Below, in pieces: positions 6,887-18,082 of a DNA stretch of 64,000 nt. The translations under genes and the position numbers were made by a program. The notes under the pieces are model-generated. The model was given only the letters and a program-made list of their open reading frames with translations. It did not search any database and was not told the DNA's origin. The stretch spans positions 1,178,001 through 1,242,000 of the forward strand of contig NZ_CP134499.1 of the NCBI RefSeq assembly GCF_031764535.1, read 5' to 3'. The stretch is from Pseudomonas sp. SG20056. Its GTDB lineage: Bacteria; Pseudomonadota; Gammaproteobacteria; Pseudomonadales; Pseudomonadaceae. Within the stretch, counting starts at the first letter, position 1; each line of letters opens with the position of its first letter.

Positions 6887-7987
6887 TTACACGTTAAAGC
6901 GGAAATGCATGACGTCGCCGTCTTTCACGATGTAGTCCTTGCCTTCCAAGCGCCATTTTCCGGCTTCTTTGGTGCCAGCTTCGCCTTTGTATTGGATGAA
7001 GTCGTTGTAGGCGATTACTTCGGCGCGGATAAAGCCTTTTTCGAAGTCGGTGTGGATCACGCCAGCAGCCTGCGGAGCGGTGGCGCCGACACGGACGGTC
7101 CAGGCGCGGACTTCTTCGACGCCTGCGGTGAAGTAGGTCTGCAGGTTGAGCAGTTCGTAGCCCGCGCGGATTACTCGGTTCAGGCCGGGTTCTTCGAGGC
7201 CCAGGGCTTCGAGGAACATGTCTTTTTCTTCGCCATCATCCAGCTCGGCGATTTCTGCTTCGATCTTGTTGCATACCGGCACCACGGGAGCGCCTTCGGC
7301 ATCGGCAATGGCCTGGACGATGTCGAGCAGTGGGTTGTTCTCGAAGCCGTCTTCAGCGACGTTGGCGATGTACATCACCGGCTTGCTGGTGAGCAGGTGG
7401 AAGCCACGTACCAGTTGCTTCTCGTCGTCACCCAGGGTCTTCATCAGGGTGCGCGCTGGCTTACCTTCGCTGAAGTGGGGGATGAGCTTTTCCAGCAGGG
7501 CTTTCTGTGCCACAGCTTCTTTGTCGCCGCCCTTGGCATTGCGAGTGGTCTTCTGCAGTTGCTTTTCGCAGCTGTCGAGATCGGCGAAGATCAGTTCGAG
7601 GTCGATGATTTCGATATCGCGCTTGGGGTCGACGCTGTTAGCAACGTGAATCACGTTATCGTCCTGGAAGCAGCGCACCACGTGGGCGATGGCGTCGGTC
7701 TCACGGATGTTGGCGAGGAACTTGTTGCCCAGGCCTTCACCCTTTGATGCTCCTTCTACCAGGCCGGCGATATCGACGAATTCCATGGTGGTGGGCAGTA
7801 TGCGCTTGGGGTTGACGATGGCTGCCAGCTCCGCGAGGCGTGGGTCAGGCATCGGCACGATGCCGCTGTTAGGCTCGATGGTGCAGAACGGAAAGTTCTC
7901 GGCCGCAATACCGGATTTGGTGAGGGCGTTAAACAGGGTGGACTTGCCGACGTTGGGCAGGCCGACGATGCCGCAGTTGAATCCCAT
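6887..7987 (-). CDS. ychF: Ribosome-associated GTPase/ATPase YchF
   Basis: 366 residues, full length for the family. The P-loop GLPNVGKST is at residues 9–17 and the switch motif VDIAG around 71–75. The base-recognition motif reads NKIE rather than NKxD, the hallmark of YchF, which prefers ATP. The C-terminal TGS domain follows a coiled-coil insertion. YchF binds ribosomes and takes part in stress responses and translation initiation. It lies 33 bp downstream of pth on the same strand, the standard Pseudomonas pair. Confidence 0.95.
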   Translation of the reverse strand: MGFNCGIVGLPNVGKSTLFNALTKSGIAAENFPFCTIEPNSGIVPMPDPRLAELAAIVNPKRILPTTMEFVDIAGLVEGASKGEGLGNKFLANIRETDAIAHVVRCFQDDNVIHVANSVDPKRDIEIIDLELIFADLDSCEKQLQKTTRNAKGGDKEAVAQKALLEKLIPHFSEGKPARTLMKTLGDDEKQLVRGFHLLTSKPVMYIANVAEDGFENNPLLDIVQAIADAEGAPVVPVCNKIEAEIAELDDGEEKDMFLEALGLEEPGLNRVIRAGYELLNLQTYFTAGVEEVRAWTVRVGATAPQAAGVIHTDFEKGFIRAEVIAYNDFIQYKGEAGTKEAGKWRLEGKDYIVKDGDVMHFRFNV

Positions 7988-8020
7988 GGTGTTGTCCCTC
8001 GCGCGAATGGCGGTAAAGAG

Positions 8021-8611
8021 TTAGGAGGTGGCTTTCTGGCTGTGCAGCTTGTGCATGGCTTTGCTCCAGTCGCCCGCGAGTATTTCCGGCAGGGTGTCCA
8101 GGGCAAAGTCGATGCTGGTGTCCAGCAGTTCCTGTTCGCTGCGTGGTGCGCGGCCGAGGACGAAGTTGGAAACCATGCTGCTGTGCCCGGGATGGCCGAT
8201 GCCAAGCCGCAGGCGGTAAAAATTATTCTGATTACCGAGCTGGGCGATGATGTCGCGCAGCCCGTTATGTCCGCCGTGCCCGCCACCCAGTTTGAGTTTG
8301 GCGACGCCGGGGGGCATGTCGAGTTCGTCGTGCGCCACCAGAATGGCTTCCGGCGGGATGCGGAAGAAATTCGCCAATGCCGCTACGGCCTGGCCGCTGC
8401 GATTCATAAAGGTGGTGGGGATCAGCAGGCGAACATCGCGGCCCTGATGGCTGAATTTGCCAACCAGGCCAAAATACTTTTTGTCGAGGCTCAGGTTGAT
8501 GCGCTGGCTGTCAGCCAGGCGCTCAACGAAAAGGGCTCCAGCATTATGCCGAGTCTGGTCGTATTCAGGGCCGGGGTTACCCAGGCCAACGATCAGTTGT
8601 ACGGCAGTCAT
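8021..8611 (-). CDS. pth: Peptidyl-tRNA hydrolase
   Basis: 196 residues. It hydrolyses peptidyl-tRNAs that drop off ribosomes and so recycles tRNA. The catalytic histidine is H22 in RHNAG, with the conserved N12 in GNPGPEY and the VAHDELD motif near residue 93. It lies between rplY and ychF, the same order as in other pseudomonads. Confidence 0.96.
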   Translation of the reverse strand: MTAVQLIVGLGNPGPEYDQTRHNAGALFVERLADSQRINLSLDKKYFGLVGKFSHQGRDVRLLIPTTFMNRSGQAVAALANFFRIPPEAILVAHDELDMPPGVAKLKLGGGHGGHNGLRDIIAQLGNQNNFYRLRLGIGHPGHSSMVSNFVLGRAPRSEQELLDTSIDFALDTLPEILAGDWSKAMHKLHSQKATS

Positions 8612-8680
8612 GTCAGGAGCCCTTTTGTGGAAATAGCTCGGCAGAATCGCATACCGAGCTGGTTTCCGACACTGCGAGGA

Positions 8681-9283
8681 TTACTCGGCAGCGCCTTCGT
8701 CTTTAGCAACGCGGGAGGCGTGGATGTTAGCCACTGCCAGGTCGTTACCGTGAGCCAGTGCAACCAGCTCAACGCCTTTCGGCAGTTTCAGGTCGGCCAG
8801 GTGAACGATCTGACCCACTTCAACGGCAGCCATGTCGACTTCGATGAATTCCGGCAGGTCTTTCGGCAGGCAGGAAACTTCTACTTCCGACAGCACGTGA
8901 GACACTTCGCCGCCTTGCTGCTTAACGCCAACTGAAGTTTCTTGGTTGATGAAGTGCAGGGGAACGATAGCGGTCAGTTTCTGGCCAGCGACTACGCGAA
9001 CGAAGTCAGCGTGCAGCACGTAGCCTTTGGCTGGATGGCGCTGCAGGGCTTTGATGATCACGCTTTCGTTGCTGCCGGCTACGTTCAGGCTCAGCACGTG
9101 GCTGTAGGCTGCTTCGTTTTCCAGCAGTTTGGCCAGTTCTTTGGCCAGCAGGCTGATCGATTGTGGAGCTTTTTCGCCACCGTAAATTACGGCAGGAACC
9201 ATGGCAACGTTACGACGCAGGCGGCGGCTCGCACCTTTCCCCAGGTCGGAACGCACTTCGGCATTCAGGGCAAATTCAGTCAT
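8681..9283 (-). CDS. rplY: Ribosomal protein L25 (Ctc form)
   Basis: 200 residues, the long TL5/Ctc form: an N-terminal 5S rRNA-binding L25 domain (about 1–95, with [10 protein letters not shown]) and a C-terminal beta domain (about 100–190). The RBS GGAGAAG precedes the ATG. It follows prs on the same strand with a long hairpin in the leader. Confidence 0.95.
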   Translation of the reverse strand: MTEFALNAEVRSDLGKGASRRLRRNVAMVPAVIYGGEKAPQSISLLAKELAKLLENEAAYSHVLSLNVAGSNESVIIKALQRHPAKGYVLHADFVRVVAGQKLTAIVPLHFINQETSVGVKQQGGEVSHVLSEVEVSCLPKDLPEFIEVDMAAVEVGQIVHLADLKLPKGVELVALAHGNDLAVANIHASRVAKDEGAAE

Positions 9284-9301
9284 TTCACTTCTCCAAAATA
9301 A

Positions 9302-9344
9302 CCAAACCGTCCCTTACGCTTGCGACCAGCGACGGGACGGTTGG
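9302..9344 (-). promoter_or_regulatory. Leader hairpin between prs and rplY
   Basis: CCAAACCGTCCC (9302–9313) pairs with GGGACGGTTGG (9334–9344) with one bulge; an inner CGCT/AGCG pair extends the stem. On the minus strand it is followed by TTATTTTGG and the rplY RBS. It could be an attenuator, a processing site or a prs terminator. Confidence 0.45.
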
Positions 9345-9397
9345 TTGAAAAGCCTTGCCGTCAGGGCAGGGCGTTTGCGCTCAGGGCGTATACCGAA

Positions 9398-10339
9398 TTA
9401 ACGGAACATCGCGCTGATCGATTCTTCATTGCTGATGCGGCGGACCGCCTCAGCGACTACCGGGGCAATGTCCAGTTGGCGAATACGCGAACAGGATTGC
9501 GCAGCGGCGGACAGCGGGATGGTGTTGGTCACCACCAGCTCGTCAAGTACGGATTTTTCAATGTTTTCGATTGCACGGCCAGACAGTACAGCGTGTGTGG
9601 CGTAAGCGAAGACTTTCGATGCGCCGTGTTCTTTCAGCGCTTTGGCGGCGTGGCACAGGGTGCCAGCGGTATCCACCATGTCGTCGACCAGGATGCAGGT
9701 ACGGCCTTCAACATCACCGATGATGTGCATCACTTCGGAATGGTTGGCTTTCTCGCGGCGCTTGTCGATGATCGCCAGGTCAACACCCAGGGACTTGGCC
9801 ACAGCGCGTGCACGCACTACGCCGCCGATGTCTGGGGAGACAATCATCAGGTTTTCAAAACGCTGGTCTTCGATGTCGTCCACCAGTACTGGGGAGCCGT
9901 AGATGTTATCTACCGGAATATCGAAGAAACCCTGGATCTGATCCGCGTGCAGGTCGACGGTCAAAACCCGGTCGATGCCTACAACGGTGAGCATGTCAGC
10001 CACAACTTTGGCACTGATTGCCACGCGGGCGGAGCGCGGACGGCGATCCTGGCGGGCATAGCCGAAGTAGGGGATAACTGCAGTAATTCGGGTCGCTGAT
10101 GAGCGGCGGAAGGCGTCAGCCATCACTACCAGTTCCATCAGGTTATCGTTGGTTGGCGCGCACGTCGGTTGAATCAGGAAGACGTCTTTGCCGCGGACGT
10201 TTTCATTGATTTCAATCATGATCTCGCCGTCGGAAAACTTACCGACAGAAGCATCACCGAGGGGAATGTGCAGCTGACGTACGATACGTCGCGCCAGATC
10301 GGGGTTAGCGTTCCCCGTAAAAACCATCATCTTGGACAC
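9398..10339 (-). CDS. prs: Ribose-phosphate pyrophosphokinase (PRPP synthase)
   Basis: I place the start at the GTG at 10339, which gives the usual 313 residues beginning [14 protein letters not shown]; longer in-frame starts would run into the tRNA-Gln genes. The enzyme makes PRPP from ribose-5-phosphate and ATP for nucleotide, histidine and tryptophan synthesis. The PRPP-binding loop [12 protein letters not shown] lies near residue 215 and the ATP-binding region YFGYARQDR near 95. It lies downstream of two tRNA-Gln genes and may be transcribed with them. Confidence 0.95.
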   Translation of the reverse strand: MSKMMVFTGNANPDLARRIVRQLHIPLGDASVGKFSDGEIMIEINENVRGKDVFLIQPTCAPTNDNLMELVVMADAFRRSSATRITAVIPYFGYARQDRRPRSARVAISAKVVADMLTVVGIDRVLTVDLHADQIQGFFDIPVDNIYGSPVLVDDIEDQRFENLMIVSPDIGGVVRARAVAKSLGVDLAIIDKRREKANHSEVMHIIGDVEGRTCILVDDMVDTAGTLCHAAKALKEHGASKVFAYATHAVLSGRAIENIEKSVLDELVVTNTIPLSAAAQSCSRIRQLDIAPVVAEAVRRISNEESISAMFR

Positions 10340-10383
10340 GCGCAGTACCTGCCGGCTGGGGGTTACCTGGATGAGTACAGAAA

Positions 10384-10458
10384 TGGCAGGGGCGGCTGGA
10401 TTCGAACCAACGCATGCCAGGATCAAAACCTGGTGCCTTACCGCTTGGCGACGCCCCT
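10384..10458 (-). tRNA. tRNA-Gln (TTG), copy 1
   Basis: 75 nt with CCA encoded at 10384–10386, acceptor stem AGGGGCG/CGCCCCT, anticodon TTG in loop TTTTGAT and T-loop TTCGAAT. It lies 44 bp before the prs start. Confidence 0.96.
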
Positions 10459-10510
10459 GTATCCTGTGTAACCGAATGCTTTGAGTTGTGTATCCGCTCC
10501 AGGGCGGAAA

Positions 10511-10585
10511 TGGCAGGGGCGGCTGGATTCGAACCAACGCATGCCAGGATCAAAACCTGGTGCCTTACCGCTTGGCGACGCCCCT
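10511..10585 (-). tRNA. tRNA-Gln (TTG), copy 2
   Basis: 75 nt, identical as far as I can see to copy 1 and separated from it by 52 bp; CCA encoded at 10511–10513. Tandem duplicates at this place, between ispE and prs, are conserved in Pseudomonas. Confidence 0.96.
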
Positions 10586-10628
10586 ATTACCGTACAACTC
10601 TGTGCTCTTAACTACTAAGAGCGAACAT

Positions 10629-11504
10629 TCACTTCCTGACCAATGTTTCGAGCTTGCGGTGCAACATCGAAATGTTACGGCCTTGGGCAATAAAACTTGG
10701 CAAAGTGGCTGGAAGTTGGCGGGCGACTTTATCAGCATCGTCCTGGTTTGGGAAGCTCCCAAACACACAAGCTCCAGTGCCGGTTAATCTGGTTTGAACA
10801 AATTTGTTCAACAAGATCAAAGCGTTACGAACTTCTGGATAACGCTTCGTGACTACCGGCTGGCAGTCGTTACGACCACCCCCCTCAAGAAGGCTGCGAA
10901 CTTTAATGGGCGGCGTATCCCGTGTCAACTCGGGGTCGGAGAAAATTTCCGCTGTGCTGACAAGTACTTGCGGAATCGCGACAAGAAACCAGGGTTCGCT
11001 CAGGGTAACCGGTTGCAGCTTTTCGCCCACGCCTTCGGCAAAGGCCGCGCGGCCGCGTACGAATACCGGTACGTCTGCTCCGAGGTTCAGGCCCAGTGTG
11101 GCCAGTTGATCTTCGCTGCAACCCAGCTGCCACAGATGGTTGAGGCCGAGCAGGGTGGTGGCGGCATCCGAGCTCCCGCCGCCGATGCCGCCGCCCATGG
11201 GCAGGCGCTTGTCCAGCCAGATATCAGCGCCCTGCGCGCAGTTTGCGTGCTGTTGCAGTAGGCGCGCGGCACGCACGATCAGATTGCTGTCGTGGGGTAC
11301 GCCGTCGATGGGCGTATGCAGGTGAATTTCGCCATCGGTGCGCAGGGCAAAGCCCAACTCGTCACCAAAGTCGAGAAACTGAAACAGGGTTTGCAGTTCG
11401 TGATAGCCGTCGGCGCGGCGGCCGAGGATATGCAGCATCAGGTTGAGCTTGGCCGGTGCCGGCAGAATCAGTTCGGCAGCGGCGGGTATTACCGGGGCGC
11501 TCAT
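10629..11504 (-). CDS. ispE: 4-diphosphocytidyl-2-C-methyl-D-erythritol kinase
   Basis: 291 residues. A GHMP-family kinase that phosphorylates CDP-ME in the MEP isoprenoid pathway. The ATP-binding glycine loop [14 protein letters not shown] is near residue 100 and the N-terminal [10 protein letters not shown] motif near residue 16. Its start overlaps the lolB stop by 4 bp, so the two are coupled. Confidence 0.95.
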   Translation of the reverse strand: MSAPVIPAAAELILPAPAKLNLMLHILGRRADGYHELQTLFQFLDFGDELGFALRTDGEIHLHTPIDGVPHDSNLIVRAARLLQQHANCAQGADIWLDKRLPMGGGIGGGSSDAATTLLGLNHLWQLGCSEDQLATLGLNLGADVPVFVRGRAAFAEGVGEKLQPVTLSEPWFLVAIPQVLVSTAEIFSDPELTRDTPPIKVRSLLEGGGRNDCQPVVTKRYPEVRNALILLNKFVQTRLTGTGACVFGSFPNQDDADKVARQLPATLPSFIAQGRNISMLHRKLETLVRK

Positions 11505-12118
11505 TGACCGAGCTGGCGCGGTTGCCAGTCCTTGATCACCAGGGTGACTTGCAGATCAAAGCCGCTGAGCTTGATGCGCTCCGGCAGCCAGAAGCCATTC
11601 TGTTCTGCATAGCTCAGGTACTCGACGTGCCAGCCGTCCTGGCTCAGTTGCGCCAGGTGGCTGTGGCTGTCGAGATTCAGGCGGCTTTTGCTGTCGGGTG
11701 AGGGTAGGCCGCGAATCCACCAGAGCAGGTGCGAAACCGGCAGGTTCAGTCCCAGTTGATCTTGCAGCAGCTGTTCCGGCGACTCGGCCTGGTAGCGGCC
11801 CTGATTGGCGACCTCCAGCTGGATTGCACCAGGGCGGCCGGTCAGGCGAGCGGCGCCGCGACCCAGTGGGCCGGACAGGCGGATGTCGTAGTAATCCTGG
11901 CGTTGCAGCCAGAAAAGGGTGCCACTGCCGGAGTCTTGCGGCGCGCGGATACCGACTTTGCCGTTGATCTGCCAGGCGTCCAGGCTGCTGATCTGCTGCT
12001 TGTGGGCTTGCCAGCTTTGCGCGTCGCCCTGGCCTTCGAGGGCTTCGCGGGAGGTCAAGCCGGCGCAGCCTGCCAATAATGTGATCAGGCTGAAAACTAT
12101 CAGGTAGCGCGCAAGCAT
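11501..12118 (-). CDS. lolB: Outer-membrane lipoprotein receptor LolB
   Basis: 205 residues. A lipoprotein signal with lipobox LLAGC (lipidated C18) is followed by the LolB beta-barrel-like domain ([10 protein letters not shown], and [10 protein letters not shown] near residue 90). LolB takes lipoproteins from LolA and inserts them in the outer membrane. Its start overlaps the stop of the TPR gene by one base, and it precedes ispE. Confidence 0.93.
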   Translation of the reverse strand: MLARYLIVFSLITLLAGCAGLTSREALEGQGDAQSWQAHKQQISSLDAWQINGKVGIRAPQDSGSGTLFWLQRQDYYDIRLSGPLGRGAARLTGRPGAIQLEVANQGRYQAESPEQLLQDQLGLNLPVSHLLWWIRGLPSPDSKSRLNLDSHSHLAQLSQDGWHVEYLSYAEQNGFWLPERIKLSGFDLQVTLVIKDWQPRQLGQ

Positions 12119-13848
12119 CAGAGTGTCTCTGCTCCGGTCAGGCGCAGCAGGGTGCTGCGCAGGATTGTGCTGTCGGGTTGCTGTTTCAGGGCTTCACGCC
12201 AGAGTTTGCGCGCTTCTTTCTGTTTGCCTTGTGCCCACAGCACTTCACCTAAGTGGGCGGCGACTTCGTGGTCGGGAAATGCCTGCAACGCTTGGCGCAG
12301 TAAGCGCTCAGCCTCATCTAGGTTGCCCAGGCGGTAATTTACCCAGCCGAGGCTGTCGAGAATCGCCGGGTCTTCCGGGTTGAGCTGGTGCGCTTGCTCG
12401 ATCAGCTGTTTGGCTTCGGCGTAGCGCGTGGTGCGGTCGGCCAGGGTGTAGCCCAGGGCGTTTAGGGCCATGGCATTGTCTGGTTCGCGCTCGAGAATAA
12501 AGCGCAGGTCACTTTCCAGTAGAGCTAGATCATCGCGTTTTTCCGCCAGCATGGCGCGGGTGTAGAGCAGGTTGAGGTCTTCCGGAAACTGTTCCAGGGC
12601 TTGCTGGATCAGCTGCCAGGCGCGTTCGGTGTCCTGCTGCTTGGACCAGGCTTCTGCCTCGATCAGGTACAGCTGAATAGCGTAGTCGGGTTGGCTCTCG
12701 CGGGCCTGGCGCAGGCGCTCGGAGGCTTCATCGGCGCGTTGTGCCTTGAACAGCAGGTCGCTCTGGCGGGCCTGGGCGGGCAGGTAGTCATTGCCGGGGC
12801 CAACCAAGGCGTATTCGATCAGTGCGCTGGGGATATCATCCAGTTCTTCGTAGGCGCGGGCCAGGTTGTAGTGCGCCGCTTCGCTGTGGCTGCCGCGCTC
12901 GACCAGCTCTTCCAGGTAGACAATCGCTTCCTTCCAGGCTTTGGCTTCCAGGCAGACAAGCGCCAGGGAGAAGCGCAGGTCGTCGTCATTGGGGTGTTGT
13001 TGCAGCAGTGAGGCAAACTCGCCCTTGGCTTCATCCAAACGATCTTCGGCCACCAGCAGGCGTGCATAGGTCAGGCGCAGGCGCTTGTCGTCCGGGTGCT
13101 GCTCTATACCTTTTTCCAGCAGTGGCAGGGCGTCGTCGTTACGCTCAAGGCTTTGCAGCAGGCGTGCATGCAGCAGGATTGAGGCGATGGGGCGATCTTT
13201 GCTGGGTTGTTGCTCCAGCAGCTCCAGAGCTTCTTGCGGTTGGCCATCCTGCTGCAGCAACAGGGCCTTGCCAAATTGCAGCTGGCTGTTTTCCGGGTAT
13301 TTCGCCTGCAGGCGGTTGAAGCTTTGCAGTAGGCCAGCACGCGTGTCCGGGTCGGTTTCAGCAGCGGATAGGGCGAGGAAGTCGAAATGCGTATCGCCCT
13401 GACGCTGCAGCACCTGCTCCATAAAGGTCATGGATTCGTCGTAACGACCGGCGCGCGCCAGTTGTACAGCAGCGGCGCGTTGCGCATCGATATTCTCGGG
13501 CGCGGTCTTGGCCCACAGCAGGCTGGTTTCCAGCGCAGGCTGCTCGGCCCCCAGGTACTCGGCTATACGAAAACCGCGCTCGGCGACGCCTGCATCCTGG
13601 GTGGCATTAGCCTGTTCTACATAGTTTTCCAGGGCAATGTCGAAGCGGTTACGTTGCCCCGCCAGTTCCGCGATCAGCAGCGACAGCAGGGTTTCCTGGC
13701 TGAAGTTGCGGTAAACCTGTGGCTGGGTTTTTGCGGCGACAACAGCGGGGTCTTCCACCGGCGGCGTGCCATCCGGGGCAGAGGGGGCAAAAGTCTGGCA
13801 ACCGCTTAAAAAGGCAGCGGCAGTCAGCAACGCGAAGGATCTATTCAT
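12118..13848 (-). CDS. TPR-repeat lipoprotein (PA4667-like)
   Basis: The start is the ATG at 13848 (576 residues), which gives a lipoprotein signal with lipobox FLSGC (lipidated C17). The rest is a chain of tetratricopeptide repeats from about residue 60 to the end, with clear repeats such as [11 protein letters not shown] and [18 protein letters not shown]. It is probably an outer-membrane-anchored scaffold facing the periplasm. It is encoded upstream of lolB and overlaps it, as in other pseudomonads. The partner is unknown. Confidence 0.9.
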   Translation of the reverse strand: MNRSFALLTAAAFLSGCQTFAPSAPDGTPPVEDPAVVAAKTQPQVYRNFSQETLLSLLIAELAGQRNRFDIALENYVEQANATQDAGVAERGFRIAEYLGAEQPALETSLLWAKTAPENIDAQRAAAVQLARAGRYDESMTFMEQVLQRQGDTHFDFLALSAAETDPDTRAGLLQSFNRLQAKYPENSQLQFGKALLLQQDGQPQEALELLEQQPSKDRPIASILLHARLLQSLERNDDALPLLEKGIEQHPDDKRLRLTYARLLVAEDRLDEAKGEFASLLQQHPNDDDLRFSLALVCLEAKAWKEAIVYLEELVERGSHSEAAHYNLARAYEELDDIPSALIEYALVGPGNDYLPAQARQSDLLFKAQRADEASERLRQARESQPDYAIQLYLIEAEAWSKQQDTERAWQLIQQALEQFPEDLNLLYTRAMLAEKRDDLALLESDLRFILEREPDNAMALNALGYTLADRTTRYAEAKQLIEQAHQLNPEDPAILDSLGWVNYRLGNLDEAERLLRQALQAFPDHEVAAHLGEVLWAQGKQKEARKLWREALKQQPDSTILRSTLLRLTGAETL

Positions 13849-14031
13849 AGGAAGAGTATGTGGCCAACCTGCGGTTTGGGCATCATGACACAAGCGCTGG
13901 GGCAAGCCCATGGGCTGCAATGATGCGGATTAATAGATAAACCTGGCTATTGGGACAATAGGCCGCAGTGGTTGTTCTCGCTTTGCCGAAGTAGGACAAT
14001 TGTCGGCTTCCACTCCCTGTCAGCGACGTGC

Positions 14032-15327
14032 ATGGCCTTTATTGCCCTCGGTATCAACCACAAGACCGCCTCGGTGGACGTCCGCGAACGCGTGGCTTTC
14101 ACTCCCGAGCAGTTGGTTGAGGCATTGCAGCAGCTCTGCCAGCGTACCAGCAGTCGGGAGGCGGCGATTCTTTCGACCTGCAATCGCAGTGAGCTGTACC
14201 TCGAGCAGGACGAGTCGAGCGCTGACGAAGTGCTGGCCTGGTTGGCCAACTACCATCGCTTGAGCCTCGAAGAGCTGCGCGCCTGCGCCTATATCCATGC
14301 CGATGACGAAGCCGTGCGCCATATGATGCGCGTGGCCTCGGGGCTGGACTCCATGGTGCTGGGCGAGCCGCAGATCCTCGGTCAGATGAAGTCGGCGTTT
14401 GCCGTGGCCCGCGAGGCCGGCACCCTCGGCCCGCTGCTCGGGCGCTTGTTTCAGGCCACTTTTAGCACCGCAAAGACCGTACGCACCGATACCGCGATTG
14501 GCGAAAACCCGGTATCCGTGGCCTTCGCTGCCGTCAGCCTGGCCAAGCAGATTTTCGCCGATCTGCACCGCAGCCAGGCACTGCTGATCGGCGCCGGCGA
14601 GACCATCAGCCTGGTGGCTCGCCATCTGCACGATCAGGGCATCAAGCGCATCGTCGTCGCCAATCGCACCCTGGAACGCGCCAGCAGCCTGGCCGAACAA
14701 TTTGGCGCACATGCCGTGCTGCTTTCGGAAATCCCTGATGAGCTGGTCAACAGCGATATCGTGATCAGTTCCACTGCCAGCCAGCTGCCGATTCTCGGCA
14801 AGGGCGCGGTCGAGCGGGCGCTGAAGCAGCGCAAGCACAAGCCGATTTTTATGGTCGACATCGCCGTACCGCGCGATATCGAGCCGGAAGTCGGCGAATT
14901 GGACGACGTTTACCTCTACACCGTCGATGACCTGCATGAGGTGATCGCGGAGAACCTCAAGAGCCGCCAGGGCGCGGCCCAGGCCGCCGAAGAACTGGTC
15001 AGCGTGGGCGCCCGCGACTTTATGCAGCGCCTGCGCGAACTGGCCGCGGTGGATGTACTCAAGGCCTACCGCCAGCAGGCTGAGCGCTTGCGTGACGAGG
15101 AGCTGAACAAGGCCCTGCGCCTGCTCAATAACGGCAGCTCGGCCGAGGATGTACTGGCGTTGCTGGCTCGCGGTCTGACTAACAAGTTGCTGCATGCGCC
15201 CAGCGTGCAGCTGAAAAAATTCTCAGCCGATGGCCGCGTCGATGCGCTGGGCGTGGCTCAAGAACTGTTTGCCCTCGACGAGGGCGCGCCGCCTGCTTCT
15301 ACCCATAGCAGCTCGGCCACTCAATAA
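14032..15327 (+). CDS. hemA: Glutamyl-tRNA reductase
   Basis: The ATG at 14032 gives 431 residues starting [13 protein letters not shown], the typical N-terminus. The enzyme reduces glutamyl-tRNA with NADPH to glutamate-1-semialdehyde, the first committed step of C5 tetrapyrrole synthesis. The catalytic cysteine is C50 in STCNRSE; the NADPH domain has [13 protein letters not shown] near residue 190. It is divergent from the TPR lipoprotein gene and followed 9 bp later by prfA. Confidence 0.96.
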   Translation: MAFIALGINHKTASVDVRERVAFTPEQLVEALQQLCQRTSSREAAILSTCNRSELYLEQDESSADEVLAWLANYHRLSLEELRACAYIHADDEAVRHMMRVASGLDSMVLGEPQILGQMKSAFAVAREAGTLGPLLGRLFQATFSTAKTVRTDTAIGENPVSVAFAAVSLAKQIFADLHRSQALLIGAGETISLVARHLHDQGIKRIVVANRTLERASSLAEQFGAHAVLLSEIPDELVNSDIVISSTASQLPILGKGAVERALKQRKHKPIFMVDIAVPRDIEPEVGELDDVYLYTVDDLHEVIAENLKSRQGAAQAAEELVSVGARDFMQRLRELAAVDVLKAYRQQAERLRDEELNKALRLLNNGSSAEDVLALLARGLTNKLLHAPSVQLKKFSADGRVDALGVAQELFALDEGAPPASTHSSSATQ

Positions 15328-15336
15328 AGGTCTGCA

Positions 15337-16419
15337 ATGAAAGCGTCACTGATCAATAAACTCGACCTGTTGCAGGATCGTTTCGAAGAGCTGACCGCGC
15401 TGCTCGGCGATGCTGAAGTGATCAGTAATCAGCCGCAGTTTCGTGCCTACTCCAAGGAGTACGCCGAGCTTGAGCCGGTGTACCAGGCGTTCAGTGCATT
15501 CCGCAAAGTGCAGGCCGACCTTGAAGGCGCCCAGGCGCTGCTCAAGGACAGCGACCCGGACATGCGCGAAATGGCCGAGGAAGAAGTCGCCGAAGCCAAG
15601 GAGCAGCTGATCGGGCTGGAGGCCACGCTGCAGCGCATGCTGCTGCCAAAGGACCCCAACGACGGCCGTAACGTGTTCCTCGAAGTACGCGCTGGCACCG
15701 GTGGCGACGAGGCGGCGATCTTCTCCGGTGACCTGTTCCGCATGTACTCGCGTTATGCCGAGAAGCAGGGCTGGCGGGTGGAAGTTCTGTCGGCTAGCGA
15801 AGGCGAGCATGGCGGCTATAAAGAAGTGATTGCCCGGGTCGAGGGCGACAACGTCTACGGCAAGCTCAAGTTCGAGTCGGGTGCGCACCGCGTGCAGCGC
15901 GTGCCGGAAACCGAATCCCAGGGCCGCATCCACACCTCGGCCTGTACGGTTGCGGTGTTGCCCGAGCCGGATGAGCAGATGGCCATCGACATCAACCCGG
16001 CCGATCTGCGCGTGGACACCTACCGCAGCTCCGGCGCCGGTGGTCAGCACGTCAACACCACCGACTCGGCGATCCGCATCACCCACATTCCCACCGGCAC
16101 CGTGGTGGAATGTCAGGAAGAGCGCTCGCAGCACAAGAACCGCGCCAAGGCCATGGCCTGGCTGGCGGCCAAGTTGAAGGATCAACAGGAAGCCGCTGCG
16201 CACAAGGAAATTTCCGACTCGCGCAAACTGCTGGTGGGCTCCGGTGACCGCTCCGAGCGCATCCGCACCTATAACTTTCCGCAAGGGCGAGTCACCGATC
16301 ACCGTATCAACCTGACCCTGTATTCGCTCAACGAAGTGATTGCCGGTGGCGTGGAAGCGATTATTGAGCCACTGCTGGTGGAATATCAGGCCGATCAGCT
16401 GGCCGCGTTGGGCGATTGA
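15337..16419 (+). CDS. prfA: Peptide chain release factor 1
   Basis: 360 residues. It reads UAA and UAG stop codons. The peptidyl-tRNA hydrolysis motif GGQ is in SGAGGQHVN near residue 235, and the stop-reading PxT motif is in VPETESQGR near residue 190. The hemA–prfA–prmC order pairs the factor with the enzyme that methylates the GGQ glutamine. Confidence 0.97.
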   Translation: MKASLINKLDLLQDRFEELTALLGDAEVISNQPQFRAYSKEYAELEPVYQAFSAFRKVQADLEGAQALLKDSDPDMREMAEEEVAEAKEQLIGLEATLQRMLLPKDPNDGRNVFLEVRAGTGGDEAAIFSGDLFRMYSRYAEKQGWRVEVLSASEGEHGGYKEVIARVEGDNVYGKLKFESGAHRVQRVPETESQGRIHTSACTVAVLPEPDEQMAIDINPADLRVDTYRSSGAGGQHVNTTDSAIRITHIPTGTVVECQEERSQHKNRAKAMAWLAAKLKDQQEAAAHKEISDSRKLLVGSGDRSERIRTYNFPQGRVTDHRINLTLYSLNEVIAGGVEAIIEPLLVEYQADQLAALGD

Positions 16420-16436
16420 TGCGGGTTTGAGCATGT

Positions 16437-16453
16437 CCCGGAGTGCATCCGGG
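16437..16453. repeat. Small REP-like palindrome between prfA and prmC
   Basis: CCCGGA and TCCGGG inverted around gtgca, followed by ctacgg. Similar CCGGATGCATCCGGGCTAC units are frequent in Pseudomonas intergenic DNA. No coding role. Confidence 0.45.
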
Positions 16454-16470
16454 CTACGGAAATAAAGCCC

Positions 16471-17304
16471 ATGGTCACTATCGAATCCCTACTTAGCCAC
16501 ACCGAACTGCCCGACTCGCCTACACCGCGCTTGGATGCCGAGTTATTGCTCGCCCATGCCCTGGGCAAGTCGCGCAGTTACCTGCACACCTGGCCGGAAC
16601 GCGAACTTGAGGCTGAGCAGCTTGAGCGTTATCAGGCCGCAATCGTTCGGCGTCAGGCCGGCGAGCCGGTGGCCTATATCCTCGGCCAGCAGGGCTTCTG
16701 GAGCCTGGAGCTGGAAGTTGCCTCGCATACGCTGATCCCACGGCCGGATACCGAACTGCTGGTGGAAACCGTTCTCGCGCTGCTACCTGCCACGCCTGCT
16801 GCGCTGCTTGATCTCGGCACCGGCACAGGGGCGATTGCCCTGGCCTTGGCCAGCGAGCGCCCGGCCTGGCGAATAACCGGTGTGGACCGTGTGCCGGAGG
16901 CGGTGGCCCTGGCCGAGCGCAATGGCGCGCGGCTTAAACTGGCCAATGCCAGCTTTGTTGAAAGTCACTGGTTTAGTGCCCTGGCCGGGCAGCGCTATCA
17001 GCTGATCGTCAGCAATCCGCCCTATATCGCCACCGCTGATCGGCATCTGACCGAAGGCGATGTGCGCTTCGAGCCAAGCAGCGCCCTGGTGGCCGGCGCG
17101 GACGGGCTGGACGATATTCGCCTGATCATCCAGCAGGCACCGGACTATCTTCAAGCAGGCGGCTGGCTGCTGCTGGAACATGGCTTTGACCAGGCTGCAG
17201 CAGTGCGCGAGCTGCTTAGCGCGCGTGGCTTTAGTGCGGTGGAAAGCCGGCGTGACCTCGGCGGCCATGAGCGCATCAGTCTGGGACGCTTCGATAATGA
17301 GTGA
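16471..17304 (+). CDS. prmC: Release factor glutamine methyltransferase
   Basis: 277 residues. It methylates the glutamine of the GGQ motif in RF1 and RF2 with S-adenosylmethionine. DLGTGTGAIALAL near residue 115 binds SAM, and the NPPY active-site motif is in IVSNPPYIA near residue 185. It follows prfA and overlaps moeB by 8 bp. Confidence 0.95.
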   Translation: MVTIESLLSHTELPDSPTPRLDAELLLAHALGKSRSYLHTWPERELEAEQLERYQAAIVRRQAGEPVAYILGQQGFWSLELEVASHTLIPRPDTELLVETVLALLPATPAALLDLGTGTGAIALALASERPAWRITGVDRVPEAVALAERNGARLKLANASFVESHWFSALAGQRYQLIVSNPPYIATADRHLTEGDVRFEPSSALVAGADGLDDIRLIIQQAPDYLQAGGWLLLEHGFDQAAAVRELLSARGFSAVESRRDLGGHERISLGRFDNE

Positions 17305-18082
17305 CGCCATGAGCCCGCAAGACATGCTGAATGACGAGGAGCTGCTGCGCTACAGCCGGCAGATCCTCTTGCAACAGATCGATATCGCCGGCCAGCTGCG
17401 CCTGAAACACAGCCGAGCGCTGATTATCGGCCTTGGCGGCCTGGGCTCGCCGGTGGCGCTGTACCTGGCCGCCGCCGGGGTCGGTGAGTTGCATCTGGCG
17501 GACTTCGATACGGTTGATCTGACCAACCTGCAACGGCAGATCGCCCACGACACCGCCAGCATTGGCCTGAGCAAGGTCGACTCGGCGAGCAAGCGCCTGC
17601 TGGCGATCAACCCGCAGTTGCGCCTGCAAACTCATTGCCAGGGGCTGGACAGCGACTCCCTTGCCGCCGCGGTGGCGGCAGTGGATCTGGTGCTGGATTG
17701 TTCGGACAACTTCAGCACCCGCGAAGCGGTCAACGCCGCGTGCGTAGCGGCCAAGGTGCCGCTGGTCAGTGGTGCGGCGATCCGCCTGGAGGGCCAACTC
17801 TCGGTGTTCGATCCACGGCGCGATGACAGCCCTTGCTACCACTGCATCTACGGCCACGGCAGCGAGGCAGAGTTGACCTGCAGCGAAGCCGGGGTGGTCG
17901 GCCCGCTGGTCGGTTTGGTCGGCAGCCTGCAGGCGCTGGAAGCCTTGAAGCTGCTGGCGCAATTTGGCGAACCCCTGGTCGGCCGCTTGCTGTTGATCGA
18001 TGCGCTGGGCAGCCGTTTTCGCGAGCTGCGGGTCAAGCGTGACCCAGGCTGCAGCGTGTGTGGAGTGACCAGCGGTGAGTAA
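17297..18082 (+). CDS. moeB: MoeB/ThiF-family sulfur-carrier adenylyltransferase
   Basis: The start at the ATG at 17297 sits inside the prmC 3' end and gives 261 residues. The E1-like nucleotide-binding loop [14 protein letters not shown] is near residue 40; [10 protein letters not shown] is conserved. Zinc-binding cysteines occur as CYHC and CSVC. It activates the C-terminus of MoaD (or a ThiS-like carrier) for molybdopterin or thiamin synthesis; the molybdenum role is inferred from the order seen in P. aeruginosa. Confidence 0.88.
   Translation: MSDAMSPQDMLNDEELLRYSRQILLQQIDIAGQLRLKHSRALIIGLGGLGSPVALYLAAAGVGELHLADFDTVDLTNLQRQIAHDTASIGLSKVDSASKRLLAINPQLRLQTHCQGLDSDSLAAAVAAVDLVLDCSDNFSTREAVNAACVAAKVPLVSGAAIRLEGQLSVFDPRRDDSPCYHCIYGHGSEAELTCSEAGVVGPLVGLVGSLQALEALKLLAQFGEPLVGRLLLIDALGSRFRELRVKRDPGCSVCGVTSGE

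Noticed and set aside
6812..7747. 311-codon plus-strand open frame opposite ychF
   Set aside because: Shadow of ychF; no recognisable family.
8635..8660. AGCTCGG/CCGAGCT hairpin between rplY and pth
   Set aside because: Short 7-bp stem without a T-run; too weak to call a terminator.
10169..10471. Plus-strand frames across the tRNA-Gln genes
   Set aside because: They translate tRNA sequence (the repeated [15 protein letters not shown] string) and are not genes.
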